From: DATEDA01 sp963789885
Lineage (GTDB): Bacteria > Pseudomonadota > Gammaproteobacteria > Burkholderiales > SG8-39
DNA: 64,000 nt
NCBI GenBank assembly: GCA_963789885.1
Contig: CAWBNB010000030.1
Coordinates: 310,001-374,000 of the forward strand
Direction: 5' to 3'
The notes under the pieces are model-generated. The model did not search any database and was not told the DNA's origin. It was given only the letters and a program-made list of their open reading frames with translations. The position numbers and the translations under genes were made by a program. This document shows, piece after piece, positions 55,452 through 64,000 of the stretch; positions within the stretch are counted from its first letter, which is position 1, and every line of letters begins with the position of its first letter.

Positions 55452-55894
55452 CGAAGCCGACCCTCCGGGCACGGGCGGTCGCGCTCCTCGCGCGTCGCGA
55501 GCACACGCGCGCGGAGCTCGCGGCGAAGCTCGCCCGCCACGCGCAGGACGAGGGCGAGCTCGCGCCGCTACTCGACGAGCTCGCCCGCAAGAAGCTCCTC
55601 TCCGACGACCGTTACGCGGACGCCCGCGCGCATTCGCTCGCGCGCAAGTTCGGCGTCGCGCGCATCGAGCACGAACTCCGTGCGCGGGGCGTGGATGCGG
55701 ACGCGATCGCGCGCGCAACCGGGGCCGCGCGCGCGACCGAGGTGGCCCGCGCCCGCGATGCCTGGCGCCGCCGCTTCGGCGCGCCCCCGGCCGACGCGCT
55801 CGAGAAGGCGAAGCAGATGCGGTTCCTGCGCGGGCGGGGCTTTTCGTTCGAGGCGATCCGCGCGGTGATCGGCGCCGCGGAAGCGGACGATTGA
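55445..55894 (+). CDS. recX: Regulatory protein RecX (start uncertain)
   Basis: RecX binds RecA filaments and limits their activity. The reading frame gives LSAKPTLRARAVALLARREH, TRAELAAKLARH, LLDELARKKLLSDDRYADAR, ARKFGVARIEHELRARGVDA and FLRGRGFSFEAIRAVI, all RecX blocks, for about 149 aa. No ATG, GTG or TTG lies in frame before residue ~80, back to the recA stop. The best-aligned start is a CTG at 55445, at the exact place where the related repeat upstream of recA has ATG. Either a CTG start or a sequence error is possible. Confidence 0.85.
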   Translation: MSAKPTLRARAVALLARREHTRAELAAKLARHAQDEGELAPLLDELARKKLLSDDRYADARAHSLARKFGVARIEHELRARGVDADAIARATGAARATEVARARDAWRRRFGAPPADALEKAKQMRFLRGRGFSFEAIRAVIGAAEADD

Positions 55895-55895
55895 C

Positions 55896-56294
55896 ATGCC
55901 GCGCGGGCTCTGGCCGATCGTGCTGTTCCTGATCGCCGTTGCCGGCGCCGCGTGGTACTTCTGGGACGACCTCCGCCCGCAGCTCGCCGGCGGGAGCGCG
56001 CCCGAGATCACGCCCATCCCGGCGATCGTCGCCGCCCCCGCGCGCTACGACGGCAAAGAGGTGACGGTGAAGGGCGTCGTCAACTCGACGAGCGACATCC
56101 GGCTGGCGAGCGGGGCAGGCTCGCGCAGCTACACCTTGAAGGAAGGCGCCGCGGAGATCGTCGTGGTCCCGCGCGACTCGCTTCCGGCGCGCGGCCAGAC
56201 TTTCGTCGTGACCGGCAGGGTGGCCCGCGCGCCGCCCGACCGGGGGCTCGCGCCGCGGCTTGCGGAAACGAAGCGCGAGCGCGCGACACGCTGA
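55896..56294 (+). CDS. Membrane-anchored OB-fold-like protein, unknown function
   Basis: A 132-aa protein with one N-terminal transmembrane helix (LWPIVLFLIAVAGAAWYFW) and a periplasmic domain of about 85 residues. The pattern IPAIVAAPARYDGKEVTVKG, VVNSTSDIRL, SYTLKEGAAEIVVVP and TFVVTGRV fits a small OB-fold beta-barrel of the kind found in nucleic-acid-binding or cytochrome-assembly (CcmE-like) proteins, but no heme His or clear family is seen. It starts 1 nt after recX. Confidence 0.65.
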   Translation: MPRGLWPIVLFLIAVAGAAWYFWDDLRPQLAGGSAPEITPIPAIVAAPARYDGKEVTVKGVVNSTSDIRLASGAGSRSYTLKEGAAEIVVVPRDSLPARGQTFVVTGRVARAPPDRGLAPRLAETKRERATR

Positions 56295-56348
56295 CCGAGG
56301 TCGACCGGGGCCGGAGCCCCCTCTACGCCCAACCCAGACGAGGAGCCG

Positions 56349-56894
56349 ATGGACGGCACCATTCGCCGCTGCGAAGCGGCCGACTCACCCGCGATCCTCG
56401 CAATCGTCAACGATGCGGCGCAGGCGTACCGCGGGCATATCCCCGCCGACCGCTGGCACGAGCCGTACATGTCGGCCGACGAGCTCGAGCGCGAGCTCGC
56501 AGCGGGCGTCGCGTTCTGGGGATGCGAAGGGGCCGGCGGGCTGGCCGGCGTCATGGGCCTGCAGGACGTCCGCGACGTCGCGCTCATCCGGCACGCGTAC
56601 GTTGCGACGGCCGTGCGCGGCCGCGGCATCGGTGGACGGCTGCTCGGGCACCTGATCGAACATGCGACGCGACCGTTGCTGGTGGGCACCTGGGCCGCAG
56701 CGACGTGGGCGATCCGCTTCTACGAGCGGCACGGGTTCCGGATCGTTTCCCAGGCCGAGAAGGAGCGGCTCCTCCGCGCGTACTGGGCGATTCCTGACCG
56801 GCAGATCGAGACCTCGGTGGTGCTCGCCGATGCGCGCTGGCGTAGACTTCACCCCTCTCCCGACACGCTCCGCCAGCAGGAGGATCCGTCATGA
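56349..56894 (+). CDS. GNAT family N-acetyltransferase
   Basis: A 181-aa acetyltransferase. It starts MDGTIRRCEAADSPAILAIV; the acetyl-CoA loop is HAYVATAVRGRGIGGRLLGH near residues 83-102 (the R-x-x-G-x-G/A motif), and WAIRFYERHGFRIVSQAEKE is the typical C-terminal block. Substrate unknown. A GAGGAG Shine-Dalgarno lies just before the ATG, and the stop overlaps the GST start by 4 nt. Confidence 0.9.
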   Translation: MDGTIRRCEAADSPAILAIVNDAAQAYRGHIPADRWHEPYMSADELERELAAGVAFWGCEGAGGLAGVMGLQDVRDVALIRHAYVATAVRGRGIGGRLLGHLIEHATRPLLVGTWAAATWAIRFYERHGFRIVSQAEKERLLRAYWAIPDRQIETSVVLADARWRRLHPSPDTLRQQEDPS

Positions 56895-57565
56895 AGCTCT
56901 ACTACCATCCCGCCTCGACCACGAGCCGCATCGTCATGCTGTGCGTCGCCGAGGAGAAGATCGACGTCGAGTACCAGGTCGTCGACCTCTTTACCGGCGA
57001 GCACATGAAGCCGCCGTACGCTGACAAGAACCCGAGCTGCCTCGTGCCGATGATCGAGGACGGCGACTTCCGCCTGACCGAGAGCTCGACCATCGTCAAA
57101 TACCTCGCGGAGAAAGCCGGCTCGGCGTCCTGGCCGAAGGAGCTCCGCGCGAGGGCGAAGGTCAGCGAGATGATGGACTGGTTCAACACCAACCTCTATC
57201 GCGATTTCGCCTACGGTCTCGTCTATCCCCAGGCGTTCCCGACGCACAAGCGGCGCAGCGACGAGGCGCAGGCCGCGACGCTCGAGTGGGGCAAGGAGAA
57301 GTCGAAGGGCTGGCTCAAGATCCTCGACCAGAATCTGATCGGGCCGAAGCAGGCCTACCTGCTCGGCGACTCGATCACCGTCGCCGACTACCTCGGCGCG
57401 GAGATGGTGGGCCTCGGCGAGCTGATCCGCTGCAACTACTCGTCCTATCCGAACCTCGAGCGCTGGATGCGCAACATGAAGGCGCTCAAGAGCTGGGCCA
57501 AGGTGCACGAGGTGTTCTACGGCTTCGCGGCCTCGGTCAAGGACACGCCGTTCGTCGCGATCTAG
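56891..57565 (+). CDS. Glutathione S-transferase family protein
   Basis: A 224-aa two-domain protein. The thioredoxin-like N-terminal domain has MKLYYHPASTTSRIVMLCVA, NPSCLVPMIEDGDFRLTESS (the cis-Pro and the Glu-Ser glutathione contact) and TIVKYLAEKAG. The C-terminal helical domain includes LLGDSITVADYLGAEM with the N-capping motif. The active residue is probably a Ser or Thr of PASTTS. It is coupled to the GNAT gene and followed after 10 nt by a VOC protein, a common detoxification/catabolic pairing. Confidence 0.9.
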   Translation: MKLYYHPASTTSRIVMLCVAEEKIDVEYQVVDLFTGEHMKPPYADKNPSCLVPMIEDGDFRLTESSTIVKYLAEKAGSASWPKELRARAKVSEMMDWFNTNLYRDFAYGLVYPQAFPTHKRRSDEAQAATLEWGKEKSKGWLKILDQNLIGPKQAYLLGDSITVADYLGAEMVGLGELIRCNYSSYPNLERWMRNMKALKSWAKVHEVFYGFAASVKDTPFVAI

Positions 57566-57575
57566 GACAGCGGCC

Positions 57576-58076
57576 ATGATCAAGGGACTGCACCACAACG
57601 CGTACCGCTGCCGCGACTCCGAGGAGACGCGGAAGTTCTACGAGGACTTCCTCGGCCTGCGCCTCGCCGGCACGCTCGAGATCGGCGAGACCAAGTCGGG
57701 GCGCAAGACCTCCGCGCTGCACACCTTCTACGAGCTCGACGACGGGTCGTACCTCGCGTTCTTCGAGACACCCGACATGCCGTTCGAGTTCAAGCCGCAG
57801 CACGATTACGACCTCCACATCGCGCTCGAGGTGGAGCGGCCGGTCCTCGAGCCGATGATGGCGAAAGGCAAGGCGCTCGGCATCGAGGTGCGCGGGATCT
57901 CCGACCACAGCTTCATCGACTCGATCTACTTCCGCGACCCGAACGGCTACGTGATCGAGCTGACGGCGAAGCGGGCGAACCACGACCGGGAGATGGACCC
58001 GGCGACGAACGGCGCGCGCTCGAAGCTCGACCGCTGGCAGGCCGCGAAGCGGCCGACGGCGGGCACCACCGGCTGA
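57576..58076 (+). CDS. VOC (glyoxalase/dioxygenase-type) family protein
   Basis: A 166-aa metal enzyme of the vicinal oxygen chelate superfamily. It has the paired beta-alpha-beta modules: HHNAYRCRDSEETRKFYEDF then FLGLRL, and later HIALEVERPVLEPM, IDSIYFRDPNGYVIELTAKR. Likely metal ligands are His in the first strand, His in DLHIAL and Glu in YVIEL. It could act with the adjacent GST, for instance on glutathione adducts, but no specific substrate is readable. Confidence 0.87.
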   Translation: MIKGLHHNAYRCRDSEETRKFYEDFLGLRLAGTLEIGETKSGRKTSALHTFYELDDGSYLAFFETPDMPFEFKPQHDYDLHIALEVERPVLEPMMAKGKALGIEVRGISDHSFIDSIYFRDPNGYVIELTAKRANHDREMDPATNGARSKLDRWQAAKRPTAGTTG

Positions 58077-58098
58077 CTTCCGGCCCGGGGGACGGCCG

Positions 58099-59124
58099 GT
58101 GGCAGGGGAGGGCGCGGTCGACGCCTGGCGCGAGGAGATGCGCTGCGCGCATCTCTATCGCGCCATCGCCAGCGCCGAAGCGGGAACCCCGCGCGAACAG
58201 TTCTTCCGCGGCCTCGCCGACGACGCGCAAGCACGCGCGGCGAAGCACGCGGGCCCGGACCTGCCCGCGCGGTTCGAACCGGACCTTCGAACGCGCATCG
58301 TCGAGCGGCTCGTGCGCCGCTTCGGCCCGCGCGCGACCCAGGGGATCCTCGCCACGCTGGGTCTCCGCGGGCTCTCCGTCTACCACCAGCCCGACCTGCC
58401 GCCGCCGCGCCCCGCCACGCTCGAGGAGATGCGGGAGCGCCGCCGCGGCGCCGGTACCGGCGGCAACCTGCGCGCAGCGGTGTTCGGCGCGAACGATGGG
58501 CTCGTCTCCAACGCGAGCCTGATGCTCGGTGTGGCGGGCGCCTCCGACGCGAGCGCGGCAGTTCTCCTCGCGGGCGCGGCGGGTCTCCTCGCCGGCGCCT
58601 TCTCCATGGCGGCGGGCGAGTACGTGTCGGTGACCTCCCAGCGCGAGACGTTCGAGCACGAAATCGATCGACAGCGCTCGGAGCTCCTCAGCTACCCGGC
58701 CGAGACCGCGCAGGAGCTCGCGCGGCTCTACGAGGGTCTCGGCGTCGATCCGGACGATGCGGCCGCGCTCGCGGTGCGCAGGCTCGTCGACAAGGAACGT
58801 GCGCTCGACCTCCTCGCGCGCGGCAAGCTCGGCCTGAACCCCGACGAGCTCGGCTCGCCCTGGGGCGCGGCGATCTCGTCGTTCTTCTCCTTTGCCGCCG
58901 GTGCGTTCGTGCCGGTCGCGCCGTTTCTCTTCGCGACCGGCAACACCGCGCTCCTGGCGTCGATCTCGCTTGCCGCCTGCGCGCTGTTCGCGATCGGCGC
59001 GACGATCAGTCTCTTTACCGGACGGAGCGCCCTTCGCGACGGCCTGCGCATGCTCGCGATCGGCGGCGGGGCGGGCGCGGCGACCTACGCGATCGGCCGG
59101 GTGCTCGGCGTCTCCTTGTCATGA
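58099..59124 (+). CDS. VIT1/CCC1 family iron/manganese transporter with N-terminal ferritin-like domain
   Basis: A 341-aa membrane protein. Residues 1-~95 are helical and look like a reduced ferritin/rubrerythrin domain (WREEMRCAHLYRAIASAEAG, FFRGLADDAQARAAKHAG), with some of the usual Glu ligands replaced. Residues ~115-341 are the VIT1 membrane domain with AAVFGANDGLVSNASLMLGV, AAGEYVSVTSQRETFEHEI and GAAISSFFSFAAGAFVPVAP. It resembles MbfA-type iron exporters of alphaproteobacteria. GTG start. Its stop lies in the first unit of a 14-nt tandem repeat. Confidence 0.88.
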   Translation: MAGEGAVDAWREEMRCAHLYRAIASAEAGTPREQFFRGLADDAQARAAKHAGPDLPARFEPDLRTRIVERLVRRFGPRATQGILATLGLRGLSVYHQPDLPPPRPATLEEMRERRRGAGTGGNLRAAVFGANDGLVSNASLMLGVAGASDASAAVLLAGAAGLLAGAFSMAAGEYVSVTSQRETFEHEIDRQRSELLSYPAETAQELARLYEGLGVDPDDAAALAVRRLVDKERALDLLARGKLGLNPDELGSPWGAAISSFFSFAAGAFVPVAPFLFATGNTALLASISLAACALFAIGATISLFTGRSALRDGLRMLAIGGGAGAATYAIGRVLGVSLS

Positions 59125-59177
59125 CCCCTTTGTCGTGACCCCTTTATCGTGACCCGTTCATCGTGATTCGGTCGTGA
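59118..59177 (+). repeat. 14-nt tandem repeat, about four units
   Basis: GTCATGACCCCTTT, GTCGTGACCCCTTT and ATCGTGACCCGTTC follow one another, then a shorter decayed unit ATCGTGATTCG and the start of another. The first unit contains the stop codon of the VIT1 gene. The array fills most of the gap to the next gene. Confidence 0.8.
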
Positions 59178-59229
59178 CGCTGGCGCTGCAGAGCCTCTAC
59201 CCGTGAGCCTGGCGTTGCAGAGCCTCTTC
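59174..59229 (+). repeat. Direct duplication of the 5' end of the NupC-type gene
   Basis: 59174-59200 and 59203-59229 match at 23 of 27 positions: both begin GTGA, share CTGGCG-TGCAGAGCCTCT and end TAC or TTC. The second copy is the start of the transporter gene; the first, in another frame, opens with GTG and ends at the TGA that overlaps the real GTG. Confidence 0.8.
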
Positions 59230-60459
59230 GGCTTCTTCGCGCTGCACGCGCTTGCGTGGCTCGTCTCGGAGCGCCGGGCTGCGGTCGCGTGGCGGCCGGT
59301 GATCGCGGGCATGGTGCTCACCATCGCGCTCGGGGCGCTGTTTCTCAAGCTGCCGTTCTTCTCCGAGGTATTCGTGTGGCTGAACCGCGCGGTCGGCGCA
59401 CTCGACCGCGCGACCCAGGCCGGGAGCGCCTTCGTATTCGGCTATCTCGGCGGCGCGCCGCTGCCGTTCGAGGAGAAGCCGCAGGTCTCCTCGTTCATCC
59501 TCGCGTTCCGCGCGTTGCCGCTCGTCCTGGTGATCAGCGCGCTGTCGGCGCTTTTCTACTACTGGCGCATCCTGCCGTGGGTCGTGCGCGGATTCTCGTG
59601 GCTGCTCGTGCGGACGATGCGGGTCGGGGGCGCGGTCGGGCTGTCGGCCGCGGCGAACGTCTTCGTCGGGATGGTCGAAGCGCCGCTCGTGGTCCGCCCG
59701 TACGTCGCGGCGATGAGCCGGAGCGAGCTGTTCGTGACCATGAGCTGCGGCATGGCGACGATCGCCGGGACGGTGATGGTGCTCTACGCGACTTTTCTCG
59801 CGAAGACCGTGCCCGATGCGCTCGCGCACATCCTGATCGCTTCGATCATCGCGACGCCGGCGGCGATCGCGGTTGCGCTGCTGATGGTGCCGCCGGCGCC
59901 CGGCGAGACGACAGACGGCACCGACGCGAAGCTCGTGTCGTCGGAGGCGACCGGCGGCATGGACGCGATCACCCGCGGCACGATGGACGGCGTGCAGCTC
60001 CTGATCAACATCGTCGCCATGCTGCTCGTCTTCGTCGCACTGGTGAACCTGGCGAACGCGGCGCTCGCGCTCCTGCCCGACGTTGCCGGGTCTGCCATCA
60101 CGATGCAGCGGATGCTCGGGGTCGCGATGGCGCCGCTCGCGTGGCTTGCGGGGATCCCGTGGTCGGAGGCCCATGTCGCCGGGCAGCTCCTCGGGACGAA
60201 GACCGTCCTGAACGAGCTGATCGCGTACCTCGACCTCTCCGCGCTGCCGGAAGGCGCGCTCGCCCCGCGCAGCCGCCTCATCATGACCTACGCGCTCTGC
60301 GGATTCGCCAACCTCGGCAGCCTCGGCATCATGATCGGCGGCCTGGCGACGATGGCGCCGGAGCGGCGCGCGGACATCGTGCGGCTCGGCGCGAAGACGC
60401 TCGTCTCGGGCACGCTCGCCACGCTGATTGCGGGGAGCGTCGTCGGCGTGATTTACTAG
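59203..60459 (+). CDS. NupC-type concentrative nucleoside transporter family protein
   Basis: A 418-aa inner-membrane protein with about ten helices. CNT-family blocks are FVFGYLGGAPLPF, ALPLVLVISALSALFYYWRI, VGLSAAANVFVGMVEAPLVV, SELFVTMSCGMATIAGTVMV, and in the C-terminal domain AGIPWSEAHVAGQLLGTKTV, LNELIAYLDL and YALCGFANLGSLGIMIGGL. It probably takes up nucleosides with H+ or Na+. GTG start with a 4-nt overlap to a decoy ORF created by the local duplication. Confidence 0.92.
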   Translation: MSLALQSLFGFFALHALAWLVSERRAAVAWRPVIAGMVLTIALGALFLKLPFFSEVFVWLNRAVGALDRATQAGSAFVFGYLGGAPLPFEEKPQVSSFILAFRALPLVLVISALSALFYYWRILPWVVRGFSWLLVRTMRVGGAVGLSAAANVFVGMVEAPLVVRPYVAAMSRSELFVTMSCGMATIAGTVMVLYATFLAKTVPDALAHILIASIIATPAAIAVALLMVPPAPGETTDGTDAKLVSSEATGGMDAITRGTMDGVQLLINIVAMLLVFVALVNLANAALALLPDVAGSAITMQRMLGVAMAPLAWLAGIPWSEAHVAGQLLGTKTVLNELIAYLDLSALPEGALAPRSRLIMTYALCGFANLGSLGIMIGGLATMAPERRADIVRLGAKTLVSGTLATLIAGSVVGVIY

Positions 60460-60517
60460 ACATCGAGGAAAGACGATGCCTCCGGCAGCGGCTTTCTCCA
60501 ACCAGGATGGGGGAGCA

Positions 60518-60538
60518 CGAGGGGACGTAGCCCCCTCG
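60518..60538 (+). terminator. Possible terminator after the NupC-type gene
   Basis: CGAGGGG (60518-60524) and CCCCTCG (60532-60538) form a perfect 7-bp stem around ACGTAGC. There is no T-run, so if it acts it would be as a weak or Rho-assisted site. It lies 14 nt before the next ATG and could also hide that gene's ribosome site. Confidence 0.4.
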
Positions 60539-60552
60539 TAACCGATTCCGAC

Positions 60553-61521
60553 ATGTCGGACGCGCTCGAGCTCGTCGCCGAGCACCTCGCCAGCCCGGCG
60601 AGCGGGTGGAGCATCGGCACCTACGGCGTGCTGGCCGAGTTCGCGCGGGAGCTGGGCGAGCCGTTCGACCGTCGCGGCCTGCAGGTCGTCACTGCGCGCG
60701 GCGCGATCCGGATCGAGGCGAACCCGGAGGCCGCCGCGCGGGCCTACGAGGTACTGAGCACGCAGCCCTTGCTCTGGCACCACGGCGTGCTCTTCTGCCT
60801 CCCCGAGCGCGAAAGCGCGATGCCGGCGCGGCGCGCGATCACCGAGCTAGGCCCCGACCGGGACGCGATCCGCCCGGACGATCGCGCGGCCGTCCTCTTC
60901 GACCTCGGCCTCGGGTCGCCGGTGTTCGCGTTCTGCGTGCGCACGTCCGATCCCGCGCTCGCCACGACCTTGCGGCGGGTCGAGGGCAACGCCCTGCTCG
61001 CGGCCGGGCGGGAGGTCGCGGGTGCGCTCGTCGCCGCGAGCCCGCATCGGGTCGCGTTCTCGCGCTTCGCGCGGATCGAGGTCTACCAGCCCATCGCACC
61101 GGAAGGCGGCGCGACGCCGACCGGACCTCATACGCACCTGTTGCCGCGGCTCCTGCGCCCACAGCAGTCGCACTCGGCCAACATCCGGCTCCCCGCGGGT
61201 GCCGTGCCCGGGCTCACGCTGTACCCGCCGCATCCGGCCAAAGACGCGGCCGGCGCGCCCAAACCGTTCTCGGACGAGGAGCACGGTGCATTCCAGACCG
61301 TCTTCGGGCGGTTCGCCGATCCCGAGGCGCGCGCGGCGAAGGACGCCGTGGTGTCGGCGATCGAGCGGGGTGACCCGCCCGAGCACAAGCCCGCCACGCG
61401 GATCGAACGCCAGGCCGCGCGCATCGCGCTCAGGCAGCTTCGCCTCGCCGGCGTCACCGGGCCGGCGCTGGCGGCCTGGGAACGCGCGCTCGAACCGTCC
61501 GCCGTCCGCGCAGCGGCCTAG
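60553..61521 (+). CDS. Conserved hypothetical protein
   Basis: A 322-aa soluble protein without signal peptide or membrane helices. It begins with a compact domain LVAEHLASPASGWSIGTYGV, LAEFARELGEPF, GLQVVTARGAIRIE. The middle contains DDRAAVLFDLGLGSPVFAFC, HLLPRLLRPQQSHSANIRLP and LTLYPPHPAKDA, which looks like a metal- or substrate-binding region rich in His and Pro. It resembles a family common in rhizobia, possibly the one listed as DUF6925, but I am not certain. Function unknown. It precedes alaS by 64 nt. Confidence 0.75.
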   Translation: MSDALELVAEHLASPASGWSIGTYGVLAEFARELGEPFDRRGLQVVTARGAIRIEANPEAAARAYEVLSTQPLLWHHGVLFCLPERESAMPARRAITELGPDRDAIRPDDRAAVLFDLGLGSPVFAFCVRTSDPALATTLRRVEGNALLAAGREVAGALVAASPHRVAFSRFARIEVYQPIAPEGGATPTGPHTHLLPRLLRPQQSHSANIRLPAGAVPGLTLYPPHPAKDAAGAPKPFSDEEHGAFQTVFGRFADPEARAAKDAVVSAIERGDPPEHKPATRIERQAARIALRQLRLAGVTGPALAAWERALEPSAVRAAA

Positions 61522-61530
61522 CGCCGCCGT

Positions 61531-61559
61531 TTGCTTCGCCCGCCGATTCCGGCGAAAAT
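61531..61559 (+). promoter_or_regulatory. Possible promoter of alaS
   Basis: TTGCTT (61531-61536) and GAAAAT (61554-61559) with 17-nt spacing, 26 nt before the alaS ATG. Both boxes are imperfect; the position in a short intergenic gap is the main support. Confidence 0.3.
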
Positions 61560-61585
61560 CCCGCCTCTTCAATCATTTGCCGTCC

Positions 61586-64000
<2,415 letters not shown>

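Overview
The window is a high-GC, densely packed chromosomal segment that reads as a betaproteobacterium (Burkholderiales/Nitrosomonadales type). The evidence is the gene order of the dcw cell-division cluster running into lpxC, dciA, an M23 peptidase, secA, argJ, a Nudix-ThiE fusion, yacG, zapD, coaE and pilDCB, together with an rpsP-rimM-trmD-rplS operon, a ribBA whose GTP cyclohydrolase half is degenerate, and a Bug-type solute receptor. No tRNA, rRNA, CRISPR array, insertion sequence or prophage is visible.

Layout. 1-8013 (+): end of ftsW, a small unknown ORF, murG, murC, murB, ddl, ftsQ, ftsA, ftsZ, mostly with 4-nt stop/start overlaps. 8162-16722: lpxC, a small membrane protein, dciA (reverse strand), an M23 peptidase, secA, argJ, a DUF815 ATPase and a Nudix/ThiE fusion. 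16752-24722 (-): yacG, zapD, coaE, pilD, pilC, pilB, a CorC/HlyC-type protein and a CcsA/YpjD-type membrane protein. 24764-28120 (+): ffh, then the rpsP operon with a good promoter and a strong terminator. 28190-42775 is the accessory part: a long reverse-strand run with two family-5 solute-binding proteins, a lipoprotein solute-binding protein, a dipeptide-type ABC permease and two ATPases, ArgE and a Bug receptor. Facing it on the forward strand are a TauD-type dioxygenase, two unknown small genes, an AstE-like deacylase and a third paralogous family-5 binding protein. 42794-46773: ribBA, ribH, nusB, thiL, pgpA, cinA. 46789-50311: a methyltransferase with an apparent Tat signal, then a Memo-AMMECR1 fusion and its radical SAM partner. 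50364-54030: an ORF6N gene, then UDP-xylose synthase, a GalE-type epimerase and a lipid-carrier glycosyltransferase. 54326-64000: recA, recX, a membrane-anchored OB-fold-like protein, GNAT, GST, VOC, a VIT1/CCC1 transporter, a NupC-type transporter, an unknown protein and most of alaS.

Four genes (pilB, trmD, argE and one ABC ATPase) are each broken by what looks like a single extra base. All four lie in a 9-kb stretch and include genes normally needed for growth, so base-level sequence error is the simplest explanation.

The observations most worth a second look are: the 89-aa ORF coupled to both ftsW and murG; a short interspersed repeat at ddl and recX with a weaker match upstream of recA, apparently supplying start-codon context; the peptide / N-acyl-amino-acid uptake island; the Memo-AMMECR1-radical SAM operon; the Tat-signal methyltransferase; and the probable lipid-linked pentose cassette.
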